This document shows positions 34,147-43,267 of a stretch of DNA of 64,000 nucleotides, in pieces (within the stretch, counting starts at the first letter, position 1; the number at the start of each line of letters is the position of its first letter). The position numbers and the translations under genes were made by a program. The stretch is taken from positions 248,001-312,000 of the forward strand of contig JABMLH010000001.1 in assembly GCA_013205085.1 (NCBI GenBank), given 5' to 3'. The notes beneath the pieces are model-generated. The model saw nothing but the letters and a program-made list of their open reading frames with translations, ran no database searches and was not told the origin of the DNA. The DNA comes from Microbacteriaceae bacterium VKM Ac-2854. GTDB lineage: Bacteria > Actinomycetota > Actinomycetes > Actinomycetales > Microbacteriaceae.

Positions 34147-35601
34147 TCAGGACTCGGATCGGGGTGGTGGGTCGGGGTCTTCTGCTCGTCCGGTGAGTCT
34201 TCGGTGGGGGTTGCCCATCGGTCGTGGTGTGCGGTGCGGGTCGATCACGAAGGGTGGGATCAGGTGCGCGCGCAGGCCGTGGACGGTCATCTTCATCACG
34301 ATCTCCCACCCGGTGTTCGCGTGGATCACGTGGTGGTGAAAAGCGCATAGCGGCACCCCGTTGTCGACGCTGGTCTTCCCGCCGCGGGAGTGCCAGTGCA
34401 CGTGATGCGCTTCCGTCCATGCGGGTGGAGCGGTGCAGCCGGGCCAGGCGCAGCCGCCGTACAGGGCGGCGAGGAGCTTCTTCTGCGCGGGCGTGAATTC
34501 GCGCACGGGCCGGCCGAGGGCGTCGGTGACGTTGCGGTCACCGAGGATCGCGAGGCGCACCTCCCCGTGACACCGCAACCGCCGCACCGTCGCCGCCGGT
34601 ACCGGCTCCTCCGTGTGATCCAGGTACGCGGGACCGGCAGCGGTGTCGTCGTCGAGATCGGCGGCGTTCACGTACGCGGTGATCTGCGGCGTCGCCCCGG
34701 TCGGGGCTTCGGATGCGGCGCCGGCGACGACGAGCGCGACGACGGTATCGAGCGCCTTCTGCCCGTGCGTGCGGGCATCCCCGAACACGACGCCCTCCGC
34801 CGCCTCCCGGGTGTTGTCGCCGTCGCGGAACGCGGGCTTGCGGGGGCTGGTGTGCGGGGACAGCGACGATTTGATCGCCGCGGCCTGCTCCGTCGTGACC
34901 GTCAACACGAGCGTCTCCGTGCCGGTCTTCCCTTTGCGTCACACGGCGTTGCGGAGGTGGAACGCTTCTTCCTCGCTGGGCTCGAGCCCGTCGGGGTCCA
35001 ACCGGGCTCGCCACGCGAGGGCTTGGATCTTCACCAGCTCCGCCGCGATCCCGGTCCCGGTGACGGCGCCGTGCGCGTTCGCTTCCCCGGCCGGGTCGGT
35101 CGCGGATTCCACGATCGCCTTCTCCGCGACCGCGAGTTCGTCGGGGTGGATCCGCGCCGCGGACCCGGACAGGGTCGACACGAGCACCTCCGCGGCGTCC
35201 GCGTGCATGGTCCCGGCCAGTACCGCCTGCCCCATCACGGGGAACAGTGCGGGCGCGCCCCAGCCGCTGGTGACCGCTTTCCCCATCCCCGCTTGTGCGA
35301 GCCGGATCCGTCGCCCGGCGGTCATCTCGGAGGATCCGGTGAGCATCGCCAGCAGTTGCTTGCCGGTGCGGACCCCGTGCCGCAACGCGAGCGAGTCCAT
35401 CCCCCGCTCCACCTGGCAGGCCGCCTCGATCGCGCCCGCCGCCCCGACCGCACCGCCGACCACGGCCCGCTCCAACCCGCCCCACGCCACCGCGAGTTCC
35501 ATACGCTCGTTCTCCGTCAGCCGCCCCCACTCGATCGAGGCGACCTCATCACGCACCTGCGCCGCCAGAGCGGCGATGAGGGGGAGAAGGGTTGGAGTCA
35601 T
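34147..35601 (-). pseudogene. DUF222/HNH endonuclease (13E12-repeat family), split by an in-frame TGA
   Basis: The upstream part (35601-34939) is the DUF222 domain, ending SEEEAFHLRNAV. A TGA at 34941-34939 follows, and the very same frame continues RKGKTGTETLVLTVTTEQAA through to a full HNH domain: CAWPGC, WTEAHHVHWHSRGG, NGVPLCAFHHHVIH, ending at 34147. One substitution (for example CGA or TGG to TGA) explains the break; without it the protein is 484 residues, the normal family length. These genes are multicopy in related actinobacteria and behave like mobile or defence-type nucleases. The stop is in the leaky context TGAC, so low-level readthrough is conceivable. Confidence 0.9.
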
Positions 35602-35607
35602 ACCCCC

Positions 35608-35638
35608 ATTATAGGTGACACGTTCGACGATGTCGAAC
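35608..35638 (-). promoter_or_regulatory. TATAAT promoter with palindromic -35 region of the HNH gene, leaderless
   Basis: On the minus strand a perfect TATAAT (35608-35613) lies 6 bases before ATG 35601, so the transcript must be leaderless or nearly so. The dyad GTTCGAC-gat-GTCGAAC (35622-35638) covers the -35 position and could be an operator. The AT-rich box contrasts with its GC-rich surroundings. Confidence 0.75.
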
Positions 35639-35934
35639 CACCAGCGAACAAAAGCTCGAAACTATGTTCCCTCGTGGTAGTGCGACTTCGCGGGCTCAAT
35701 GGGCGAAGGTGGGTGGCGGGTTCCCGCTGCTCGGCGACACCGGAACGCGCCATATGCGCCAGCATCCCGCCGAGGCTTGCCTGCCGCTCGATCGCCACGT
35801 AGGGTCTTTCTTGTCCCCCCAACGGGTTACAGGATCGGGTACTCAATCCCCCCGGATGGCATCCGATCTTGGAGTGGCTCCGTCCCGTTTCAGGACAGGG
35901 TCGACGGTTTTGTTCGGGTTGTCCGTCGACCACA
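35639..35934. other. non-coding interval that could hold a small RNA
   Basis: About 300 bases without a credible gene, bounded by the HNH promoter on one side and two strong hairpins on the other. The part 35810-35930 is rich in short complementary stretches. No tRNA or known RNA fold was recognised. Confidence 0.4.
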
Positions 35935-35968
35935 CGAAAGGGTGGGTGCGATTGCACCCACCCTTTCG
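35935..35968. terminator. bidirectional terminator-like hairpin
   Basis: Perfect 15-bp arms (35935-35949, 35954-35968; CGAAAGGGTGGGTGC) with a 4-base loop GATT. The stem ends in CTTTCG on one strand and the same on the other. It faces both the interval to its left and the fasciclin gene to its right. Confidence 0.8.
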
Positions 35969-35970
35969 CA

Positions 35971-36004
35971 CGTGACCCGGGCGATGGCGGTCGCCCGGGT
36001 CACG
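35971..36004. terminator. terminator-like hairpin of the fasciclin gene
   Basis: Perfect 13-bp arms (35971-35983, 35992-36004; CGTGACCCGGGCG) with an 8-base loop, lying 47 bases beyond the fasciclin stop and directly beside the previous hairpin. Confidence 0.75.
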
Positions 36005-36050
36005 GTTCCTCCCCGATTCGAGCACGCTCGGCCGGGGAAGTGTTGTCGGC

Positions 36051-36713
36051 TTAGGAGGCCGGCGGGGTCAGGACGGTGTCGATGAGGTACACGGTCGCGT
36101 TAGCGGTGACGACGCCACCGCAGATGACCTTGGCGTCGTTGACCATGATGTCGTCGCCGCTGCCGGTGACGGTGACGTCGCCGCCCTGGACGGTGGTGTG
36201 CGTGCCGTCGATGTCAGCGGGCGCGATCTGGCCGGGGACCACGTGGTAGGTCAGGATCGAGGAGAGCGTCGCGGCTCCCTCGGGGGTGGCCAGCGTGGCG
36301 AGGGTCGCGGCGTCGAGCTTCGCGAACGCGTCATCCACCGGGGCGAAGACCGTGAACTCGGAACCGTTCAGCGTGTCCACCAGGTTGACGTCGGGGTTGA
36401 GCTGGCCCGAGACCGCCTTGGTCAGGGTGGTCAGCAGCGGGTTGTTCGACGCGGCGGTGGCCACGGGGTCCAGTGCCATACCGGCGACGGATCCGTCGCC
36501 ATCCGGCACGGCCTCCGCGTAGGCGGCGCAGCCGGAGCCGACCAGGTTGGCGGCCGGGTCCATCATCTCGGCGGTCGCACTGGCGGACGGAGAGGACATC
36601 TCCGACTCGGTGCCCGTCGAGCCGGTGGAGCCGCTCGAGCAGGCGGTGAGGCCGAGGGCGGCGACGCCGAGCAGGGCGAAGGCGGCGAAAGTGTTGCGCT
36701 TGGTGGATCGCAT
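36051..36713 (-). CDS. fasciclin-domain (MPT70/MPT83-like) lipoprotein
   Basis: 220 residues. AAAGGAGG precedes ATG 36713. The signal peptide ends in a lipobox (GLTACSS), then a Ser/Thr-rich linker. The FAS1 domain (about 85-220) has the H1 box [16 protein letters not shown] and the H2 region [11 protein letters not shown], and ends with [12 protein letters not shown]. Length and layout match mycobacterial MPT83. FAS1 proteins mediate adhesion or matrix contacts. A possible ECF-type promoter lies upstream. A reading frame extends upstream to 36947 but without coding features. Confidence 0.93.
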   Translation of the reverse strand: MRSTKRNTFAAFALLGVAALGLTACSSGSTGSTGTESEMSSPSASATAEMMDPAANLVGSGCAAYAEAVPDGDGSVAGMALDPVATAASNNPLLTTLTKAVSGQLNPDVNLVDTLNGSEFTVFAPVDDAFAKLDAATLATLATPEGAATLSSILTYHVVPGQIAPADIDGTHTTVQGGDVTVTGSGDDIMVNDAKVICGGVVTANATVYLIDTVLTPPAS

Positions 36714-36811
36714 GGGATCCCTCCTTTGGATACCGGCCGTGAAGCCGCGAATGGTGTGTGGCGGGCCGATCGACCGAGTTCGGTCTGTCGCTCTCTTCGC
36801 CCGTTGATGAT

Positions 36812-36840
36812 GCTTCGGAGCCCGACGGAAGAGGGATTGG
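36812..36840 (-). promoter_or_regulatory. candidate ECF (SigK-like) promoter for the fasciclin gene
   Basis: On the minus strand CAATCC (36834-36839), 15 bases, CCGAAGC (36812-36818) resembles the mycobacterial SigK pattern CCATCC / CCGAAT that drives mpt83/mpt70. It lies about 100 bases before the start codon. No sigma/anti-sigma pair is in the window. Confidence 0.35.
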
Positions 36841-36977
36841 AACTTTTTAGACAAACTAGGTAACGGCTTCGTAACGGGTGAATCCGCCGCAGCAGAGGGG
36901 CGCCCGCCGGCGGTCTCGAGGTTGGCGAGCGTGGACTGGAGCGGCACGGCGGGGCGGTGACCGCCCCGGGGCGAGCG

Positions 36978-37703
36978 TCAGCGCAGCGCCCGGGCCCGCT
37001 CCGTGACGGCCGGTGCAAAAGCGGACGCCCACACGTCGTAGCCGCGGTCGTTCGGGTGGAACAGGTCGCCCGCGAACTGCGTGAGCACACCGCGGAGGCC
37101 CTGGCGTCGCGTCGCCTCGTGCAGCGGCGCGATCGCGAAGCCGTGCTCCGCCGCGACCCGGTGCAGGATGCGGTTGGCGGCGAGCACCTGCCGCTCGCCG
37201 GGCAGGAAGTGGAAGCTGGGCAGTTCGGCGATCACGGTGCCGGTCGGCAAGGCTTCGGCGATGCGGCGGAGTTTGCGCTCGAATCCGGCCGCGTTCCAGA
37301 CGGCGATGTCGTTCGCTCCGATCGCGATCGTGCAGATGTCTGGTCGCAGCTTCGCCAGTCTCGGCAACTCGTCCCGGACGACGACGTGCGTGGTCGCTCC
37401 GGAGATCGCGAGGTTGACCACGCGCACGGTGTGGCCGGACTCGGCCGCGATCAGCCGTGCCAGCGCCCCGACGTAGCCGCGCCGCGGCGTGCTCGCGCCG
37501 ATACCTTGCGCGGCGGAGTCGCCCAGCGCCACGTAAAGCAGCTCGCCCTCACGCGCGGCGCGCTCGCGCCAGTACTTCGAATTCACGGGGATCGCCGCGT
37601 TCAGTACGCCGAACCAGTGCCGACGCCGGCGCAGCAGCCAGAGCGCCCAGCCGGCGACAGCGGCGCCCGTCGTCGCGCCGACCACCGCTCGCATCCCTCG
37701 CAC
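36978..37703 (-). CDS. SGNH/GDSL hydrolase
   Basis: 241 residues. After a short helix (about 8-24) and a basic patch, block I is LYVALGDSAAQGIGA with nucleophile Ser63, block III is CTIAIGANDIAVW, and block V is DLFHPNDRGYDVW with the Asp-His pair. Acts as an esterase or lipase on an unknown substrate, anchored by the N-terminal helix. The start is uncertain: GTG 37703 and ATG 37694 are both poor in ribosome binding sites. Confidence 0.88.
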   Translation of the reverse strand: MRGMRAVVGATTGAAVAGWALWLLRRRRHWFGVLNAAIPVNSKYWRERAAREGELLYVALGDSAAQGIGASTPRRGYVGALARLIAAESGHTVRVVNLAISGATTHVVVRDELPRLAKLRPDICTIAIGANDIAVWNAAGFERKLRRIAEALPTGTVIAELPSFHFLPGERQVLAANRILHRVAAEHGFAIAPLHEATRRQGLRGVLTQFAGDLFHPNDRGYDVWASAFAPAVTERARALR

Positions 37704-37770
37704 ACGCCGACGCTACATCACCGTAGGCTTGTCTCCGCTCGCGGACGACGGGCGGAGAAAGGGCGACAGG

Positions 37771-38391
37771 ATGCACACGCGGTGGGCGCGATTCGCGCGC
37801 GGCTGGCTCGCCGCCGCCGCGGCGACCGTCACCGCCGCCGCCTCGCACACCCTCGGCGGCGCCGAGGCTCCCGCTCCGGCCGCGATCGCCTTGGCGCTCG
37901 CCTTCTCCGGTGTCCTCTGCGTCTTCCTCTCGGGCAAGCGACTCTCGCTGCCCCGGCTCGCCGCCTCCGTTCTGCTGAGCCAGCTCGGCTACCACCTGCT
38001 CTTCCTGCTCGCGCCGGGCGGCGTGTCCGTCACCGCGAGCGGCGACGCGGCGATGCACCAACACGGTGCCGCGCAGACGCTGATGCTGTCGACGGACACG
38101 GGCATGCATACGCGCAGCCACGGCGCGGGCATGTATGTGGCGCACGTCGTCGCGGCCGTGCTGACCGTGCTGGCTTTGCGTTTCGGCGAACGCGCCTTCT
38201 GGACCCTCGGCGACCTGGCGCGCGCCCTCGTTGTGCGGGTCGTGCTTCGCGCCTTCGCTGCTCCGGCGCCGATCACCCGGCCCTGCTCGATCCGCGCGTT
38301 CCCGCGGATCGCGGTGCCGCATCCGCTCGAGACCGTGCTTTCGGTGCTGCGGCACCGCGGGCCGCCGCGCGGCGCCCTGATCGCGGTCTGA
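37771..38391 (+). CDS. histidine-rich membrane protein of a copper-related operon
   Basis: 206 residues with about four helices (10-30, 34-52, 58-78, 108-125). The loop before the last helix is rich in Met and His (MHQHGAAQTLMLSTDTGMHT, then RSHGAGM), a pattern suited to copper binding. The C-terminal 60 residues are basic and proline rich. It precedes ycnI and copC in the same direction. ATG 37771 was chosen over an upstream in-frame start at 37729 because the latter gives a polar, unlikely N-terminus. Specific family not recognised. Confidence 0.65.
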   Translation: MHTRWARFARGWLAAAAATVTAAASHTLGGAEAPAPAAIALALAFSGVLCVFLSGKRLSLPRLAASVLLSQLGYHLLFLLAPGGVSVTASGDAAMHQHGAAQTLMLSTDTGMHTRSHGAGMYVAHVVAAVLTVLALRFGERAFWTLGDLARALVVRVVLRAFAAPAPITRPCSIRAFPRIAVPHPLETVLSVLRHRGPPRGALIAV

Positions 38392-38471
38392 GCTACGACG
38401 TCCTCGGAGGACGCGGTCTCGGGCCGCGGTCGCGCACGCCCCGACAGCTATTTCTCCTGAAGGACATCATC

Positions 38472-39203
38472 ATGAACCGCACTACCCGACTTTCCCTGGT
38501 CTCCGCCACCGCCCTCACCGCCAGCGTCGCCCTCGCGCTCGGCGCCCCGCTCGCCGCCAGCGCGCACGTGAGCGCGACCCCGAGCACCACCGCCGCGGGC
38601 TCCTACTCGCTGGTCACCTTCTCCGTCGGCCACGGCTGCGACGGCTCGCCGACGACCTCGGTCGACATCACCATCCCCGACGGCATCAACTCGGTCACGC
38701 CCACCGTTGTCGCCGGGTGGGACGTGGTGAAGAACGAGGTGCAGCTGGACGCGCCCATCACGGATTCGCACGGCGCCTCGATCACGGAGCGCGTCAGCAA
38801 CGTGGTCTACACCGCGCAGACGCCGCTCGCCGACGGCTACCGCCAGGCGTTCACGCTGCAGGTGCAGCTGCCGGAGGATGCGGCGGGGAAGACGCTCGAG
38901 TTCCCGACGCTGCAGACGTGCGAGGCCGGCTCCACGAACTGGAACGAGCCGACCGTCGAGGGCGAGGAGGAGCCGGAGCTGCCCGCCCCGACCGTCGCGG
39001 TCACGGCCGCGGTCGCCGGATCCGAGCACGGAGACGACGACGAGGATGCGACGGAGGAGGTCACCGCGGAGTCGCACGACGAGGCGTCCGCCGGCGGCGA
39101 CGACGTGCTCGCCCGCGTGCTCGGCATCGGCGGCCTGGTGGTCGGCGCGGTCGGCATCGTGATCGCCGCGACCTCGCGACGCAAGCCCGGGGCCTCGGCG
39201 TGA
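38472..39203 (+). CDS. ycnI: YcnI-family (DUF1775) copper-binding protein
   Basis: 243 residues. The signal peptide is cleaved after ASA so that the mature protein begins HVSATPSTTAAGS: the N-terminal His is the known Cu(II) ligand of YcnI domains, and WDVVKNEV supplies the conserved Trp. A cupredoxin-like domain (about 29-165) precedes an acidic linker (EHGDDDEDATEE) and a C-terminal helix (about 215-235) that anchors it. The stop overlaps the copC start by GTGA. It probably delivers or buffers copper outside the membrane with CopC. Confidence 0.92.
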   Translation: MNRTTRLSLVSATALTASVALALGAPLAASAHVSATPSTTAAGSYSLVTFSVGHGCDGSPTTSVDITIPDGINSVTPTVVAGWDVVKNEVQLDAPITDSHGASITERVSNVVYTAQTPLADGYRQAFTLQVQLPEDAAGKTLEFPTLQTCEAGSTNWNEPTVEGEEEPELPAPTVAVTAAVAGSEHGDDDEDATEEVTAESHDEASAGGDDVLARVLGIGGLVVGAVGIVIAATSRRKPGASA

Positions 39204-39790
39204 CCCGTCGGCTCCCGTTCGCCGTCGCCGTCGTCGCGGGGGTCGGCCTCGCGCTGGCCGCCGCGGTGCCGGCGCAGGCGCACAACTACCTCGTCTCCAG
39301 CACGCCGACCGCGGGCGACACCGTGACCGAGCAGCCGGCGACCGTGTCGGTGACGACGAACGACAACTTGCTCAACCTCGGTGACGACGGCACGGCCGCT
39401 GCGATCCAGGTGGTCGGGCCGGATGGGCTCTACTACGGCGACGGCTGCACCACCGTGCTCGGCCCGACCGCGTCGATGCCCGCCGAGCTCGGCGCAGCGG
39501 GGGAGTACACCGTGACGTGGCAGGTCGTGTCGACCGACGGCCATCCGGTCTCCGACCAGTTCAGCTTCGACTGGCAGCCGGCCCAAGGGCAGACCGTCGG
39601 CGAGGGCTCCGCGACCGCGCCCGACTGCAACGGCACGGTGTCGGTGCAGACGGCGGTGCCGTCGGAGGAGTCGCCGTCCGGAACCGCGGAACCCGCACTG
39701 CTGGGCGACGTGCTCTGGATCGGCGGCGGCCTGCTCGCCGTGGTCGTCGCCGTCGGCGTCACCCTGCTCATCCTGCGCCGCAAGCGCTGA
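39200..39790 (+). CDS. copC: CopC-domain copper-resistance protein
   Basis: 196 residues from GTG 39200. The signal peptide is cleaved after AQA, giving the mature N-terminus HNYLVSSTPTAGDTV with the CopC first-His ligand. WQVVSTDGHPVSDQFSFDW contains the second conserved His ligand region. A C-terminal helix (about 170-190) and RRKR anchor it. No CopD is fused or adjacent. Operon with ycnI and a His-rich membrane protein; function is extracytoplasmic copper binding. Confidence 0.92.
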   Translation: MTRRLPFAVAVVAGVGLALAAAVPAQAHNYLVSSTPTAGDTVTEQPATVSVTTNDNLLNLGDDGTAAAIQVVGPDGLYYGDGCTTVLGPTASMPAELGAAGEYTVTWQVVSTDGHPVSDQFSFDWQPAQGQTVGEGSATAPDCNGTVSVQTAVPSEESPSGTAEPALLGDVLWIGGGLLAVVVAVGVTLLILRRKR

Positions 39791-39793
39791 GAG

Positions 39794-39840
39794 AAGGGTT
39801 GTCACTTTCTCCGCAACCACCGGAGAAAGTGACAACCCTT
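39794..39840 (+). terminator. long hairpin terminator, GGGTTGTCACTTT family copy 2
   Basis: 20-bp perfect arms (39794-39813, 39821-39840) with a 7-base loop begin 4 bases after the copC stop and end in CCCTTTC. The arm starts with the same AAGGGTTGTCACTTT as the element at 13589-13641 but closes with a different inner part. A one-arm remnant GGGTTGTCACTCCGT follows at about 39860. Confidence 0.85.
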
Positions 39841-39890
39841 TCGGGCGTAGCCTCGTCAGGGGGTTGTCACTCCGTCCCGCTGGAGGGTGC

Positions 39891-40391
39891 GTGCGCAGTA
39901 TCGAGATGACCTTCGACGCGGCGACCGAGGCGCGCCTCCGCGACGACTGGGCGAGGCTCGCGGAGGCCGGTCTGCCGAGCCTGGCGCTGCACACGGCGGC
40001 GAGCAACCGGCCGCACGTGACGCTGGTCGCCGGCGCCGATCTCGCCGTACCGACCGGGGTTCCGGCCCTGCCGGCGGCGATCGACTTCGCGGGGCTGCTG
40101 CTCTTCCCGCACGGCGATCGGTTCGTGCTCGCCTGGAGCGTCGTCCGCAGCCGCGAACTCGACGAACTGCAGCGCAGCGTGTGGCATCCGGATGCGCTGC
40201 CGACCTCGCAGCCGGACGCGTGGACGCCCCACGTCACCCTGTCGCGGCGACTCTCCGCCGACCAGGTCGCGGCCGCGCTGCCGCTGCTCGGCGCACCGTT
40301 CGCCGGGGCTGCGACGGGCGTGCGGTTCTGGGACGGCGAGACGAAGACGCTGACGGCCATCCCCTCCTCCACAGGCCCCGACCACCCCTGA
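39891..40391 (+). CDS. 2H phosphoesterase (2'-5' RNA ligase/LigT-like)
   Basis: 166 residues from GTG 39891, with GGAGG 5 bases upstream. Two H-x-T-x motifs, RPHVTLV near residue 37 and TPHVTLS near 115, form the two-histidine active site of the 2H superfamily. Members open 2',3'-cyclic phosphates or 2'-5' linkages in RNA or nucleotides. It lies 50 bases before recQ in the same direction. Confidence 0.87.
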   Translation: MRSIEMTFDAATEARLRDDWARLAEAGLPSLALHTAASNRPHVTLVAGADLAVPTGVPALPAAIDFAGLLLFPHGDRFVLAWSVVRSRELDELQRSVWHPDALPTSQPDAWTPHVTLSRRLSADQVAAALPLLGAPFAGAATGVRFWDGETKTLTAIPSSTGPDHP

Positions 40392-40441
40392 GTTGCGCGG
40401 ATCCCGCGGGGACGCCGGAGCCGGAAGGTAGAGTTCCAGTC

Positions 40442-42421
<1,980 letters not shown>

Positions 42422-42440
42422 GCGCCGCCGCCGAGCCCGC

Positions 42441-42500
42441 TGGTTGAGCTTGCCGAAACCACTCTCGGAGAGATGGAGGTGGTTTCGGCAGGCTCAACCA
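42441..42500. repeat. REP-like inverted repeat, TGGTTGAGC family
   Basis: Arms of 21 bp (42441-42461 and 42480-42500) with one mismatch: GGTTGAGCTTGCCGAAACC against GGTTTCGGCAGGCTCAACC. It lies between recQ and a convergent AlkD-like gene and provides that gene's stop codon. Confidence 0.9.
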
Positions 42501-42973
42501 CCGGATACGGCCCACTCCGCCGCCCGCCGCAGCGCCGGCTCCGTCGCCCAGCGGGCGAGCACCGCATCCGCCCGCGCCCGCTCCGCCGCGTCGAGCCCGG
42601 CCAGCATCGGCCGGATCACGTCGCGGGCGAGCGGCTCGACCAGCGCGCGCGCCGCGTTCGAGCGCACGAAACCCTCCAGGCGGGTCAGATCGGAGGCACG
42701 CAGCAGCCGCGCCTTCGACTGCAGCAGCACCACCGCGGCGAACCGATGCTCGAACACCGGCTCCCGCCACAGCTCCGACGCCAGCGCCGTGATCTCGTCG
42801 TGCCCGAGTCCGCGGAACTTGCGCAGCGCATCCCGCACCGTGCCGCGCACCGCTCCGACCGACGCTCCCGTCGAGCCGAGCCCGCCGCCGACGCGCTCGC
42901 GCACCTCCTGGGCCCGCCAGTAGTCTCCTTCGTTCGCCAGCGTCCGCAGGATGAAGTCGCCGGCCTCGCTCAT
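42494..42973 (-). pseudogene. AlkD-like HEAT-repeat protein, C-terminally truncated at a REP-like element
   Basis: 159 residues instead of about 230. It follows the AlkD pattern through ELWREPVFEHRFAAVVLL and VLARWATEPALRRAAEWAV, then ends VSGG with a TGA that lies inside the repeat (42494-42500). In intact AlkD proteins the equivalent RRAA segment is followed by about 80 more residues forming the last HEAT repeats. The W-D-x-V-D catalytic segment is also not recognisable (SNAARALVEPL is in its place). I therefore read it as a decayed gene, although a short folded remnant could still be made. Confidence 0.7.
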
Positions 42974-43030
42974 CCGTCCATTCTCCCCGGCCGCAGGCCC
43001 TGCGCGGTCTCGGAAATACAGGGCCGGGCC

Positions 43031-43109
43031 GGAAATGCAGGGTCAGGACGGGAATGAGGGCGGGACAAGCGGATGCACGCGCTCACATCGAGTTTCACCC
43101 TGCATTTCC
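43031..43109. repeat. inverted repeat GGAAATGCAGGGT in the gap before the acyl-CoA oxidase gene
   Basis: GGAAATGCAGGGT (43031-43043) pairs with 43097-43109. A further direct near-copy GGAAATACAGGG lies at 43012-43023. The 42974-43267 interval holds nothing else I can name apart from AAGGA before the next gene. Confidence 0.7.
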
Positions 43110-43267
43110 GCGGAGCCAGCCCCACACTGTGTGAACCCCCCAAGCCGCAGGCCCGCCCGACCGCGCACCCTTGTGCATCCCGTACGGCCCGCTTCGCATC
43201 CGAACAGAGCCGACCTATCGTTCTGCACGTGCCCACCAGGCACCCGCAACGAGGCAAGGAACACGAC

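Noticed and set aside
35622-35638. Dyad GTTCGAC-gat-GTCGAAC considered as a LexA (SOS) box
   Set aside because: Spacing and centre do not fit the actinobacterial LexA consensus; kept only as an unnamed operator candidate.
35810-35900. Possible tRNA-like sequence in the non-coding interval
   Set aside because: No T-psi-C arm, anticodon stem or acceptor stem could be paired.
37729-37770. N-terminal extension of the copper-linked membrane protein
   Set aside because: It adds a charged 14-residue stretch before the signal-anchor helix and lacks a ribosome binding site.
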